DNA from: JAAXKN01 sp050258815
GTDB taxonomy: Bacteria; Bacteroidota; Ignavibacteria; Ignavibacteriales; SURF-24
Direction: 5' to 3'
NCBI GenBank assembly: GCA_050258815.1
Contig: JBLMZM010000316.1
Span: forward strand, 1 to 64,000
DNA length: 64,000 nt
Position 1 is the first letter of the stretch. Every line of letters starts with the position of its first letter. The notes beneath the pieces are model-generated. The model did no database searches, was not told where the DNA came from, and saw nothing but the letters and a program-made list of their open reading frames with translations. Shown here in pieces: positions 52,223-61,635 of the stretch. The translations under genes were made by a program, and so were the position numbers.

Positions 52223-52404
52223 TGTACCCCTAATGATTTTTTCTCACCCGTTAAGATACACAAAAAAAATTAATTGTGTTTTCAAATCCTTTATTAATCT
52301 TGCTTCAATTTTCAAATTAAGGCTAAACTCACTCTTATCCTTGCTAAACCCGTGCTTTTTCGATAACTTTAAATTTAATTTTTCACAAAATATTTAAAAC
52401 GGCA

Positions 52405-54873
52405 ATGAAATATCCCTTTTCTGAAGTAGAAAAAAAGTGGCAGTCTTACTGGGAAGATAATAAAATCTATAAGACAAACTTAAGTAAGAAAGAAAACAAA
52501 CTTTACTGCCTTGTTATGTTCATTTACCCCTCAGGCGCAAAACTGCACTGTGGGCACTGGTATAATTACGGACCCACTGATTCATGGGCAAGATATAAGA
52601 AGCTCAAAGGCTTTAATGTATTTGAACCCATCGGCTACGATGCTTTCGGCCTTCCGGCTGAAAACTACGCCATTAAGACCGGTATCCACCCATACGACAG
52701 TACGATGAAGAATATCGAGGACATCCGCGTACAGCTCAAAAATATGGGAAATATGTACGACTGGGATTCCGAACTGATGACCTGTGTGCCTGAATACTAT
52801 AAATGGAATCAGTGGCTTTTTGTTCAATTATATAAAAAAGGCCTCGCATACAGGAAAAATGCTCCGGTTAACTGGTGCCCTTCGTGCCAGACCGTTCTGG
52901 CCAACGAACAGGTCCTCTCTGACGGCACCTGCGAAAGATGCGGTACCACAGTAATACATAAAAATCTCACTCAGTGGTTCTTTAAGATCACCGAATATGC
53001 CGAAGAACTGCTTTCGGGACTCGAAAAGATAAGCTGGCCTGAAAAAACCAAACTGATGCAGAAAAACTGGATTGGCAAGTCCACCGGTACTGAAGTAAAG
53101 TTTAAGATCGAAGGCTATGATGAAGAAATGACAGTCTTTACTACGCGCCCCGACACGTTATTCGGTGTAACATACGTAGTACTTGCACCCGAGCAGCCTT
53201 TGGTGCAGAAACTGACACAGCCTGAATATAAAGAACAGGTGGAAAGCTACCTGGAATCAATTAAATCCCTGTCTGAAATTGACCGTACTTCTACGACCAA
53301 GGAAAAGACCGGCGTTCCTACCGGAGCTTACGCAATTAATCCGGTTAACGGCGAAAAGGTACCCATCTGGATAGCCGACTATGTGCTTGCAACCTACGGC
53401 ACAGGTTGTGTTATGGCCGTACCGGGGCACGATGAACGTGATTTCGAATTTGCAAAGAAATTCAATCTGCCAATCCGTAAGGTCATCCTGGATCCCGGAA
53501 CTAATGAAGAAGACGAACTGACTGAAGCTTATACTGAGACCGGAGCCATGATTAACTCGGGCAGCTTCTCAGGTACGCAATCCGATAAGGGTATTGACGC
53601 TATTTCCGATTACCTGGAGTCAGAAGGACTCGGACAAAGAAAAATTAACTACAGGCTCAGAGACTGGCTCATTTCCCGCCAGAGATACTGGGGTACACCA
53701 ATTCCTGTCATCCACTGCGAAAAGTGCGGTGAAGTGCTGGTAGAGGAAAAAGACCTGCCGGTCGAACTGCCTTACAATGTTGAGTTCAGTACCTCAGGTA
53801 AATCGCCGCTTACTACAAATCTGGAATTTATGAACGTTAAATGCCCTAAATGCGGTGGCCCGGCACAGAGGGACCCCGATACAATGGATACTTTTGTAGA
53901 TTCAAGCTGGTATTATTTCCGCTATCTGGACCCGCATGAGAAGGACAAAATGTTCAATAAGAAACTGGCAGATGAATGGACACCGGTTGACATGTATGTC
54001 GGAGGCGCCGAACATGCGACCATGCACCTGCTTTACGCCAGGTTCATACACAAATTCCTGAGAGACATTGGCATGGCCAACAGTGACGAACCGTTCTCAA
54101 CTCTGATTCATCAGGGTACCATTACCAATCAGGGCGCCAAGATGTCTAAATCCAAGGGCAACGTGGTTAATCCCGATATATTTATAAATAAATACGGTGC
54201 AGATGTCTTCCGCCTTTACCTGATGTTCATGGGACCATATGAAATGGGCGGCGACTGGAATGATTCCGGCATCGTGGGCGTGGACAGGTTTGTTCAGAGA
54301 TCATATGACATTTTTCAGAGATTTGAAAACACCGTCATTAATCATCCTGCTCCCAACGGGTTTGAAATTTCATCGCTTACTGAAGAGGAAAAGAGCGTCT
54401 ATAGAAAGGTTAACCAGACAGTCAATAAGTACGACGAAGAGATCAACAACTTCAGGTTCAATACAGCCGTGGCTGCCCTGATGGAATTGTTAAATGAGCT
54501 CATCAGGAATCTGGATAAGTGCAGACCCGAACTGCAGAGCTATGTTCTTGAACGCTTTGCCTGCCTGATCGCTCCTGTTGCTCCGCACCTGGGAGAAGAA
54601 TGCTGGCAGATGATAGGCAAAAAGGGTTCTGTTTTTGAGCATGCCAACTGGTATGCTGCTGATCCCGATGCCTTAACGGTTGACGTGGTAACAATTGCAG
54701 CACAGGTTAACGGGAAGCTGCGCGCTACCATAGAAGCTCCGGTCAATAGCGACGAATCCGCAGTAAGAGATATCATATTTAATACTGACCCGGTTAAAAA
54801 ACATATTGACGGTAAAACAATAGTAAAAGAAATCTATGTTAAGAATAAAATTTATAATATTGTAGTAAAATAA
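52405..54873 (+). CDS. leuS: Leucyl-tRNA synthetase
   Basis: This 822-residue class Ia synthetase has the HIGH-type motif in YPSGAKLHCGHWYNYGPTD and FEPIGYDAFGLPAENYAIK. A cysteine pair set in the insertion (CPSCQTVLANEQV, CERCGTTV) could bind zinc. The editing domain contains TTRPDTLFGVTYVVLAPE and VPGHDERDFEFAKKF. The KMSKS loop is GAKMSKSKGNVVNPD (Lys579 to Ser583). An anticodon-binding helical domain and a C-terminal domain follow (AAQVNGKLRATIEAP). Length is in the shorter range for LeuRS. serS follows after 12 bases, giving a two-gene synthetase operon. Confidence 0.97.
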   Translation: MKYPFSEVEKKWQSYWEDNKIYKTNLSKKENKLYCLVMFIYPSGAKLHCGHWYNYGPTDSWARYKKLKGFNVFEPIGYDAFGLPAENYAIKTGIHPYDSTMKNIEDIRVQLKNMGNMYDWDSELMTCVPEYYKWNQWLFVQLYKKGLAYRKNAPVNWCPSCQTVLANEQVLSDGTCERCGTTVIHKNLTQWFFKITEYAEELLSGLEKISWPEKTKLMQKNWIGKSTGTEVKFKIEGYDEEMTVFTTRPDTLFGVTYVVLAPEQPLVQKLTQPEYKEQVESYLESIKSLSEIDRTSTTKEKTGVPTGAYAINPVNGEKVPIWIADYVLATYGTGCVMAVPGHDERDFEFAKKFNLPIRKVILDPGTNEEDELTEAYTETGAMINSGSFSGTQSDKGIDAISDYLESEGLGQRKINYRLRDWLISRQRYWGTPIPVIHCEKCGEVLVEEKDLPVELPYNVEFSTSGKSPLTTNLEFMNVKCPKCGGPAQRDPDTMDTFVDSSWYYFRYLDPHEKDKMFNKKLADEWTPVDMYVGGAEHATMHLLYARFIHKFLRDIGMANSDEPFSTLIHQGTITNQGAKMSKSKGNVVNPDIFINKYGADVFRLYLMFMGPYEMGGDWNDSGIVGVDRFVQRSYDIFQRFENTVINHPAPNGFEISSLTEEEKSVYRKVNQTVNKYDEEINNFRFNTAVAALMELLNELIRNLDKCRPELQSYVLERFACLIAPVAPHLGEECWQMIGKKGSVFEHANWYAADPDALTVDVVTIAAQVNGKLRATIEAPVNSDESAVRDIIFNTDPVKKHIDGKTIVKEIYVKNKIYNIVVK

Positions 54874-54885
54874 CAGAAGGCGAAT

Positions 54886-56163
54886 ATGCTAGACCTTAAA
54901 TTTATACGCGAGAATCCCGAGCTCGTAAAGAAAGGGATCGAAAACAAAAATGAAAAAAGCAGAGTTGATGAAATCCTGGCTCTGGACGGGCAGAGACGCG
55001 AACTGATTCTCAATACCGATGAACTGAAGGCAAAAAGGAACCAGGCCTCGGCACAGATACCACAGATGAAAAAAGCCGGACAGGATACCTCATCCGTACT
55101 GGCTGAGATGAAGAGGGTGTCTGACCAGATAACCGAGCTCGATAACCAGCTAAGGATCGTTGAAGAGGATCTGGATAAGATACTGATGTACGTTCCCAAT
55201 CTGCCGAATGCTTCTGTTCCGGTAGGTAAAACGGCCGAGGATAACGTTGAAGTAAGACGCTGGCTCCCGGAAGGATTCTCCTTCGAAAATGAAGAAGAAG
55301 TAATGGATCACATAGAACTCGGGAAAAAGCTGAAGATCCTCGATTTCGAAAGGGGTGCCAAGATCTCGGGTTCCGGATTCCCGGTATATCTCGGTAAGGG
55401 TGCGACACTTGAAAGAGCACTGATTAATTTTATGCTGGATAAGCACATAAATGAACACGACTACAGAGAAGTGTTCCCGCCGTTTCTTGTTAACAGGGAT
55501 TCGATGAAGGGTACAGGCCAGCTTCCTAAGATGGAAGAGGATATGTACGCAATAGAAAAAGATGATCTGTTCCCTATTCCAACGGCTGAAGTTCCTATTA
55601 CAAACCTGCACCGCAACGAAATACTGGACGAGAAAGAGCTTCCGTTGCGTTACGTGGGCTACTCGGCCTGCTTCAGGCGTGAAGCCGGTTCATATGGAAA
55701 GGAATCCAAGGGTTTCTTAAGGGTTCACCAGTTTAACAAGGTTGAAATGGTTAAATTTGTTAAGCCAGAGAATTCCTACGACGAACTGGAAAAACTTGTC
55801 AGTGACGCTGAAGACATTCTCCAGGCACTGAAGATCCCATACAGAATCATTTTACTCTGCACGGGTGATCTTAGCTTCTCGGCGGCTAAATGCTATGATA
55901 TTGAAACCTGGTCACCATCAGAAAACAAATGGCTCGAGGCTTCTTCATGCAGTAATTTCGAAAATTTCCAGGCCCGCCGTGCTAATATCCGCTTCCGCAA
56001 TGAAACAACTAAGAAACCTGAGTTCGTTCATACACTGAACGGATCCGGACTGGCTACGAGCAGGCTCATGGTTTCATTGCTGGAAAACTACCAGACTCCG
56101 GAAGGCAAAATAATAGTACCCAAGGTACTGCAGAAATACACGGGCTTTGAAGTAATAGGCTGA
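54886..56163 (+). CDS. serS: Seryl-tRNA synthetase
   Basis: This 425-residue class II synthetase begins MLDLKFIRENPELVKKGIE. It has the long antiparallel coiled-coil arm (about residues 28-100) that grips the long variable arm of tRNA-Ser. The catalytic core has PTAEVPITNLHRNEIL, motif 2 SACFRREAGSYGKESKGFLR, HQFNKVEMVKFV, EASSCSNFENFQARR and motif 3 LNGSGLATSRLMVSLLENYQ. Length is normal. AGAAGG precedes the ATG 12 bases after leuS. The strong terminator at 56183-56219 ends the pair. The rest of the 302-base spacer to the ABC genes shows no gene. Confidence 0.97.
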   Translation: MLDLKFIRENPELVKKGIENKNEKSRVDEILALDGQRRELILNTDELKAKRNQASAQIPQMKKAGQDTSSVLAEMKRVSDQITELDNQLRIVEEDLDKILMYVPNLPNASVPVGKTAEDNVEVRRWLPEGFSFENEEEVMDHIELGKKLKILDFERGAKISGSGFPVYLGKGATLERALINFMLDKHINEHDYREVFPPFLVNRDSMKGTGQLPKMEEDMYAIEKDDLFPIPTAEVPITNLHRNEILDEKELPLRYVGYSACFRREAGSYGKESKGFLRVHQFNKVEMVKFVKPENSYDELEKLVSDAEDILQALKIPYRIILLCTGDLSFSAAKCYDIETWSPSENKWLEASSCSNFENFQARRANIRFRNETTKKPEFVHTLNGSGLATSRLMVSLLENYQTPEGKIIVPKVLQKYTGFEVIG

Positions 56164-56182
56164 TTTTCCTCAAGTAAGACTG

Positions 56183-56219
56183 AAAAGTCCCATTTCATGG
56201 CCTGAAATGGGACTTTTTC
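56183..56219 (+). terminator. Intrinsic terminator after serS
   Basis: AAAAGTCCCATTTCA (56183-56197) pairs perfectly with TGAAATGGGACTTTT (56203-56217), a 15-bp stem with a TGGCC loop followed by T. It closes the leuS-serS unit. Confidence 0.92.
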
Positions 56220-56465
56220 TTTTAAATGAAACGTCATTTATTTTGCCTGGGTATTTAAAAAGAAAGGGCTTTTCATTTTTACTCACAAATCTTAAATTAA
56301 AAAATTCTTGCTGGTAATGGCTTTCTTTACCCATGCAAACACTTTTTATCTCAAAACAGATTGCCATTAATTCGTCCGTAAACAAAATTAGTTTCCCGAA
56401 GGGGATAAATTTAGCAACTTTTGTGCTACTTTTGTAGTTTAATATAAACACTAAAATTTTATTCT

Positions 56466-58214
56466 ATGAAAAGTCTCTTAACACTGAAAAAATATTTTCT
56501 AAGATACAAAACGAAACTCCTTCTCGGAGTTTTATTTATTTTTATTTCCAACCTGGGAGCCGTGTATATCCCCCTATTTATGAAGGATAGCATAAATGCG
56601 CTGCAAAAACACGTTGAATACTCGGTCCTGGCACACTATGCACTCCTTATTGTGGGGGCATCAATTATAAGCGGAGTTTTTCGTTTTCTTATCAGGCAGA
56701 CGATCATCGTCGTTTCTCGCGAGATTGAATACGACATCCGTCAGGATTTCTGGAGCCATATACAAAACCTCTCTCTGCGCTATTTCCAGAATACTTCAAC
56801 CGGCAATATCATGGCCCACGCCACCAATGACCTGAATGCTGTAAGAACCTTTATTGGTCCGGCTGTCATGTATTCAATTGATACCTTCGTGCGCCTTGTA
56901 ATGGTAATTGTCATCATGCTCTCACTGAGCCTGTCACTTACGCTCTATTCTTTGCTGCCGCTGCCGGTATTGTCTTATCTCGTATACAGGCTCGGTAAAA
57001 AGATCCACATCAAATACACGTTTATCCAGGAGAAGTTCTCTGAACTTACCACAAAGGCACAGGAAAGTTTTTCCGGCATCAGGGTCATCAAGTCATACGT
57101 CAGGGAAGACAATGAAATTCAGGAATACCAGAACCTGAGCCAGGATTATCTTAACAAAAATATGGATATGGTAAAGATAGAATCTCTCTTTCAGCCTATA
57201 CTCTCCTTTGTTACCGGTATATCAATTATTTTTGTCATCTGGCTGGGAGGTGTGCAGGTAATAGAAGGGAAACTCAACCTGGGACAGATATCTGCATTTG
57301 TCATCTATCTTAGCCTCCTTATATGGCCAATGATTGCCATCGGATGGGTTGTAAATCTCGTGCAGCAGGGCGCTGCAAGCATGAAGAGGCTTAATAAGAT
57401 GTTCAATGAAAAGTATGAGATACAGGACAGCAGCAGTACTGACTATTCAATAAAAAACATTCAGGGGAATATTGAGTTTAGAAACGTAAGCTTCAGGTAT
57501 GCTGAAAATCTGCCCTATGTCTTTCAGAATATCAGTTTTGAAATACCCGCCGGATGTACGGCTGCCATAGTGGGCCATACGGGTTCAGGCAAAACTTCAC
57601 TCGTTAACCTGATACCCCGCCTCTACGACATAACGGGCGGCGAGGTGCTGATTGACGGGAAAGACATCAGGCAAATTCCCATTGCCACACTCAGGAGGAA
57701 TATCGGTATCGTACCCCAGGAAACTTTCCTCTTTTCTGACACTCTTGCAAATAATATTGCATATGGAGCAGAAAGTACGGATATGGCCGTCGTGGAATCT
57801 GTTGCAGAAATTGCACAGCTGAAGAAAGACGTTGAAAGTTTCCCGCACAAATATGAAACTGTCCTCGGTGAGAGAGGCATCACACTTTCAGGAGGACAGA
57901 AACAGCGCACATGCCTTGCGCGTGCACTTGCAACAGATCCTTCTATTCTGATACTGGATGACTCCTTTTCAGCTGTCGATACGAATACAGAGGAGGAAAT
58001 ATTAAAGAAGCTGAGGACATTTATGAAGGACAGGACAAGTATTATAATCAGCCACCGCATTTCCACGGTAAAGGATGCTGATAAAATATTTGTGATCGAT
58101 AAGGGCAGGATTGCCGAACAGGGCAACCACGAAGAGCTGGTCCGCAAACAGGGAATTTATGCGGGTCTGCATTACAAACAGCTGCTTGAAAAAGAGCTGG
58201 AAGAATTGAGCTGA
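56466..58214 (+). CDS. ABC exporter half-transporter, degenerate-site subunit
   Basis: This 582-residue protein has six transmembrane helices (residues about 15-310) and an ABC ATPase. The nucleotide-binding domain has Walker A AAIVGHTGSGKTSLVNLI, Q-loop IVPQETFLFSDTLANNI, a canonical signature LSGGQKQRTCLARAL and the H-loop IIISHRIST. In Walker B the catalytic glutamate is an aspartate: ILILDDSFSAVD (Asp499). This is the hallmark of the degenerate subunit in heterodimeric exporters such as TM287/288, LmrCD and YheI/YheH. The second ABC gene lies 77 bases downstream and supplies the partner. The export substrate (drug, lipid or other) is not predictable here. Confidence 0.9.
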   Translation: MKSLLTLKKYFLRYKTKLLLGVLFIFISNLGAVYIPLFMKDSINALQKHVEYSVLAHYALLIVGASIISGVFRFLIRQTIIVVSREIEYDIRQDFWSHIQNLSLRYFQNTSTGNIMAHATNDLNAVRTFIGPAVMYSIDTFVRLVMVIVIMLSLSLSLTLYSLLPLPVLSYLVYRLGKKIHIKYTFIQEKFSELTTKAQESFSGIRVIKSYVREDNEIQEYQNLSQDYLNKNMDMVKIESLFQPILSFVTGISIIFVIWLGGVQVIEGKLNLGQISAFVIYLSLLIWPMIAIGWVVNLVQQGAASMKRLNKMFNEKYEIQDSSSTDYSIKNIQGNIEFRNVSFRYAENLPYVFQNISFEIPAGCTAAIVGHTGSGKTSLVNLIPRLYDITGGEVLIDGKDIRQIPIATLRRNIGIVPQETFLFSDTLANNIAYGAESTDMAVVESVAEIAQLKKDVESFPHKYETVLGERGITLSGGQKQRTCLARALATDPSILILDDSFSAVDTNTEEEILKKLRTFMKDRTSIIISHRISTVKDADKIFVIDKGRIAEQGNHEELVRKQGIYAGLHYKQLLEKELEELS

Positions 58215-58291
58215 AAGTATGCCGGATGAGTTAAATCCGGAGTCTTCCGGAATCTTACTTAACAATATTTTGAATTTACAAATGAAGGTTT

Positions 58292-60085
58292 ATGTCACAG
58301 GATTACAAAACAGATGATGAGATACTGGGTAAAGCGTACGATTCAAAACTGATGAGACGCCTGCTTGGATATCTGAAGCCGTACAAAAAATACGTTATAC
58401 TGGCGATATTACTGAATATGGTTGTATCAGCACTCGGGCCGTTGAGACCGCTGCTTACAAAAATTGCAATTGATGATAATATAAAGAACAAAGACTATCA
58501 TGGCTTGCTGCTCATAACACTGGCACTCATGGGTTCACTGGTGTTTCAGGCACTCATGCAGTATTTTCTTACCTACTATACACAGTATATGGGACAGAAA
58601 ATTGTCTATGACCTCAGAATAAAGCTCTTTACACACGTTGAAAGGCTGGCTCTCAAATATTTCGATAAAACTCCGATCGGCAGAATCGTTACCCGCGTGA
58701 CCAATGACGTGGAATCGCTTAATGAGATGTTCTCCTCGGGTATAGTGATGGTTTTCAGTGACGTTTTTATAATACTCTGGATATTCGGATTCATGTTCTT
58801 TATGGATTGGAAGCTTTCACTAGTAACGCTTTCGGTACTGCCCCTGCTGATTTATGGTACTTTCCTGTTCAGGGTAAAGGTCAGGGATGCATACCGCGAC
58901 GTGCGTTTTCATCTGGCCAGGCTGAACTCATACATGCAGGAACACGTAACCGGTATGAGCGTAGTGCAGATTTTTAACAGGGAAAAAGAAGAGCTCAGAA
59001 GATTCTCGCTTATAAACGAGGATTATAAGAAGGTCAACATAAAATCGGTGTTTTACTATGCCGTTTTCTACCCTGCCGTCGATATGCTCAGCTCCGTAGC
59101 CCTGGCTCTGATAATATGGTACGGAGGCGGTGAAATCGTCAGGGGCTCTTTGAGCATCGGCGTGCTGTTTGCGTTTATTCAGTATACGGAAATGTTCTTC
59201 CGCCCGATACGCGATCTTTCGGATAAATATAATATTATGCAGACTGCAATGGCGTCGTCCGAAAGGATTTTTAAATTACTGGATAATGAAACCTTCATCA
59301 AAAATCCTGAAAACCCCATTACTGTAACAAAAGTTAATGGAGAAATTGAATTCCGCAACGTATGGTTTGCCTATAATGACGAAGATTATGTACTGAAAAA
59401 TATCTCATTTAAGATCAATCCCGGACAGACCGTGGCAATTGTGGGAGCAACAGGAGCAGGTAAGACCAGCCTTATAAATATTCTGACCCGTTTTTACGAC
59501 ATTAATAAGGGACAGATCTGCCTGGACGGCAATGATATTAAAGAGTTAGACAAGAGGGAGCTGCGGAAATTCATTTCCATCGTTTTGCAGGACGTCTTCC
59601 TCTTCTCGGGTACAATAAAATCAAATATCAGCCTTAACAGCCCTGAAATCAGCGAAAAGCAGATTGTCGAGGCTGCAAAGAGCGTGGGCGCCCACAAATT
59701 TATAATGGCCCTTCCCAAACAGTACGACGAAGAGGTCAAGGAAAAGGGAGCAACGCTGAGCGTCGGCCAGAAGCAGTTATTATCCTTTGCGCGTGCTCTT
59801 GCTTATGATCCGCAAATCCTTATCTTAGATGAAGCGACCTCCAGTGTCGATACCGAGACTGAAATACTCATTCAGAGGGCAATTGAAAAACTGCTTGTGG
59901 GAAGAACGGCTATTGTAATTGCACACAGGCTTTCTACAATTCAGAACGCAGATAAAATTCTGGTAATGCACAAGGGTGAACTCAGGGAAATGGGCACACA
60001 CCAGGAACTGCTGGCTAAAAGGGGTGTTTATTACAAACTTTATCAGCTGCAGTACAAAGACCAGGAGGTCACAAAAACAGCATAA
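58292..60085 (+). CDS. ABC exporter half-transporter, catalytic-site subunit
   Basis: This 597-residue partner of the preceding gene has six transmembrane helices (about residues 35-320) followed by an ATPase with Walker A AIVGATGAGKTSLINILTR, Q-loop IVLQDVFLFSGTIKSNI, a normal Walker B ILILDEATSSVD and the H-loop IVIAHRLSTI. Its signature is LSVGQKQLLSFARAL, with Val491 where the first Gly of SGGQ normally stands. Facing the degenerate Walker B of the first subunit, this LSVGQ forms the non-catalytic site of the heterodimer. The proper Walker B here with the LSGGQ of the partner forms the active one. The two-gene order suits LmrCD-type exporters. Confidence 0.9.
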   Translation: MSQDYKTDDEILGKAYDSKLMRRLLGYLKPYKKYVILAILLNMVVSALGPLRPLLTKIAIDDNIKNKDYHGLLLITLALMGSLVFQALMQYFLTYYTQYMGQKIVYDLRIKLFTHVERLALKYFDKTPIGRIVTRVTNDVESLNEMFSSGIVMVFSDVFIILWIFGFMFFMDWKLSLVTLSVLPLLIYGTFLFRVKVRDAYRDVRFHLARLNSYMQEHVTGMSVVQIFNREKEELRRFSLINEDYKKVNIKSVFYYAVFYPAVDMLSSVALALIIWYGGGEIVRGSLSIGVLFAFIQYTEMFFRPIRDLSDKYNIMQTAMASSERIFKLLDNETFIKNPENPITVTKVNGEIEFRNVWFAYNDEDYVLKNISFKINPGQTVAIVGATGAGKTSLINILTRFYDINKGQICLDGNDIKELDKRELRKFISIVLQDVFLFSGTIKSNISLNSPEISEKQIVEAAKSVGAHKFIMALPKQYDEEVKEKGATLSVGQKQLLSFARALAYDPQILILDEATSSVDTETEILIQRAIEKLLVGRTAIVIAHRLSTIQNADKILVMHKGELREMGTHQELLAKRGVYYKLYQLQYKDQEVTKTA

Positions 60086-60146
60086 AATCTACAGCTTCAA
60101 ATCTTATAGGGCTGTGTTACTTTACTATTAATTTAAAGGAGGAATT

Positions 60147-61178
60147 ATGGCGCTGCAAAGCTATATGACTATTCAAAGGCACATCCTGGAAGAAGAAAGC
60201 AAGCACCCGGAGGCAACCGGGGAACTCTCAGCGGTTCTCTCAGAACTGGTACTGGCTGCAAAGGTGATATCTCTCGAAGTAAATAAAGCCGGCCTGGTGG
60301 ATATTATTGGTTATACGGGCTACAGTAATATCCAAGGTGAGAGAGTGCGGAAACTGGACGTATTCTCACATGAAGTGCTCTTTAAGGCGATGGATCATGG
60401 CGGCCACATGTGCGTCATGGCCTCTGAGGAAGAGGAAAACATCATTCCAATACCGCCCAACTTCAAGAAGGGCAAATATGTCCTGCTCTTTGATCCCCTC
60501 GACGGATCCTCAAACATCGATGCCAACGTGAGCGTAGGTACAATATTTTCACTTTATAAACGGATTACTCCTGATGGCGGCAGCGATGGGAAACTGGAAG
60601 ACTGCCTTCAGCCGGGTATAAAACAGGTGGCAGCCGGATATGTACTCTATGGTTCCAGCACTATTCTTGTTTATACCACTGGTCACGGTGTATATGGCTT
60701 TACGCTTGACCCCGCTCTGGGTGAATTTCTGCTTTCACACAATAATATAAGGATCCCTCCGGCTTCTAAGATCTACAGCATCAATGAAGGCAACTATAAG
60801 TACTGGCACCCCGGACTAAAAAAATATATTAAGTACCTGCAGGAAGAGGACGATTCTACAAGAAGGCCTTACTCCTCACGCTACATTGGATCCATGGTTG
60901 CAGATATTCACCGCAACCTGCTCTATGGAGGGATTTTTATGTATCCGGCTGATTCGCGCAACCCTAACGGCAAGCTTAGACTTCTTTATGAATGCAACCC
61001 TATGGCTTTTATCGTTGAATCGGCGGGCGGCAGGGCTTCAAACGGTTACAAGCGTATTCTTGAAATTGTACCCGGTTCACTGCACCAGCGTACCCCTTTC
61101 TTTGTTGGAAATGAGGAAGACGTAAAAATGGTAGAGAAATTTATTACTGAGGAAGAAATAAAAATACCGGCAGTATGA
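60147..61178 (+). CDS. fbp: Class I fructose-1,6-bisphosphatase
   Basis: Converts fructose 1,6-bisphosphate to fructose 6-phosphate in gluconeogenesis. The 343-residue protein has IQRHILEEESKHPEATGELS, GLVDIIGYTGYSNIQGE, the metal-binding ASEEEENI and FDPLDGSSNIDANVSVG, YVLYGSSTILVYTTG, SINEGNYKYW, SRYIGSMVADIHRNLLYGG and YECNPMAFIVESAGGRAS. All are class I (E. coli Fbp) landmarks. GGAGG lies before the ATG. With ppdK and tpiA in the same window it supports a gluconeogenic capacity. It ends at a bidirectional stem-loop shared with the convergent 88-residue gene. Confidence 0.97.
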   Translation: MALQSYMTIQRHILEEESKHPEATGELSAVLSELVLAAKVISLEVNKAGLVDIIGYTGYSNIQGERVRKLDVFSHEVLFKAMDHGGHMCVMASEEEENIIPIPPNFKKGKYVLLFDPLDGSSNIDANVSVGTIFSLYKRITPDGGSDGKLEDCLQPGIKQVAAGYVLYGSSTILVYTTGHGVYGFTLDPALGEFLLSHNNIRIPPASKIYSINEGNYKYWHPGLKKYIKYLQEEDDSTRRPYSSRYIGSMVADIHRNLLYGGIFMYPADSRNPNGKLRLLYECNPMAFIVESAGGRASNGYKRILEIVPGSLHQRTPFFVGNEEDVKMVEKFITEEEIKIPAV

Positions 61179-61185
61179 TCGTTAT

Positions 61186-61230
61186 AAAAGCTTTCAGCAG
61201 CCTTTTTTAGTAAATCTGCTGAAAGCTTTT
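61186..61230. terminator. Bidirectional terminator between fbp and the small gene
   Basis: AAAAGCTTTCAGCAG (61186-61200) pairs perfectly with CTGCTGAAAGCTTTT (61216-61230), a 15-bp stem with A-run and T-run feet, between convergent genes. Confidence 0.88.
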
Positions 61231-61235
61231 ATTAA

Positions 61236-61502
61236 TTATTTTTTAACGTGTTTCAGTTCCTCGTTAAGTTTCTGAGCCAGCGCCATCGGTTCTATACCAA
61301 CAATCTTTATCTTTGTCGTCTTTACCAAAATTTCGGGTTTATCACCCTCACCATTCATATATTTATAAAGCGAAAAGCTGAGCCTGTTTCTGTCATTGGC
61401 AATAGGAATATTTTCCTTGTACTTCTCAACTATTGTATAGACCTGCTTTTCCAGCGAATCCTCCGGAAAAGGCTTTACTGCAGGAGGCGGTAAAGTAGTC
61501 AT
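61236..61502 (-). CDS. Small conserved-looking protein of unknown function
   Basis: This 88-residue soluble protein has no signal or membrane segment. It starts MTTLPPPAVKPFPEDS and continues with a helical stretch SLEKQVYTIVEKYKENI. A strand pair RLSFSLYKYMNG and PEILVKTTKIKIVGI follows, then a closing helix ALAQKLNEELKHVKK. I do not recognise the family. It is a good candidate for a real gene: its own promoter-sized upstream gap, placement just before a bidirectional terminator and ordinary residue use all support this. Its plus-strand shadow frame (61248-61493) is less plausible. Confidence 0.6.
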   Translation of the reverse strand: MTTLPPPAVKPFPEDSLEKQVYTIVEKYKENIPIANDRNRLSFSLYKYMNGEGDKPEILVKTTKIKIVGIEPMALAQKLNEELKHVKK

Positions 61503-61635
61503 CTCTTATGTCCTTATTTTATAAATTATTTCTCCCAAAGATAATTAAGTCTGAGCAAAACTACAATAAACTTTAATTGGAAGTATACAAGTTATTTAAG
61601 TAAATTTGGACTTCGATTTTGTAGGATAGGATGTT

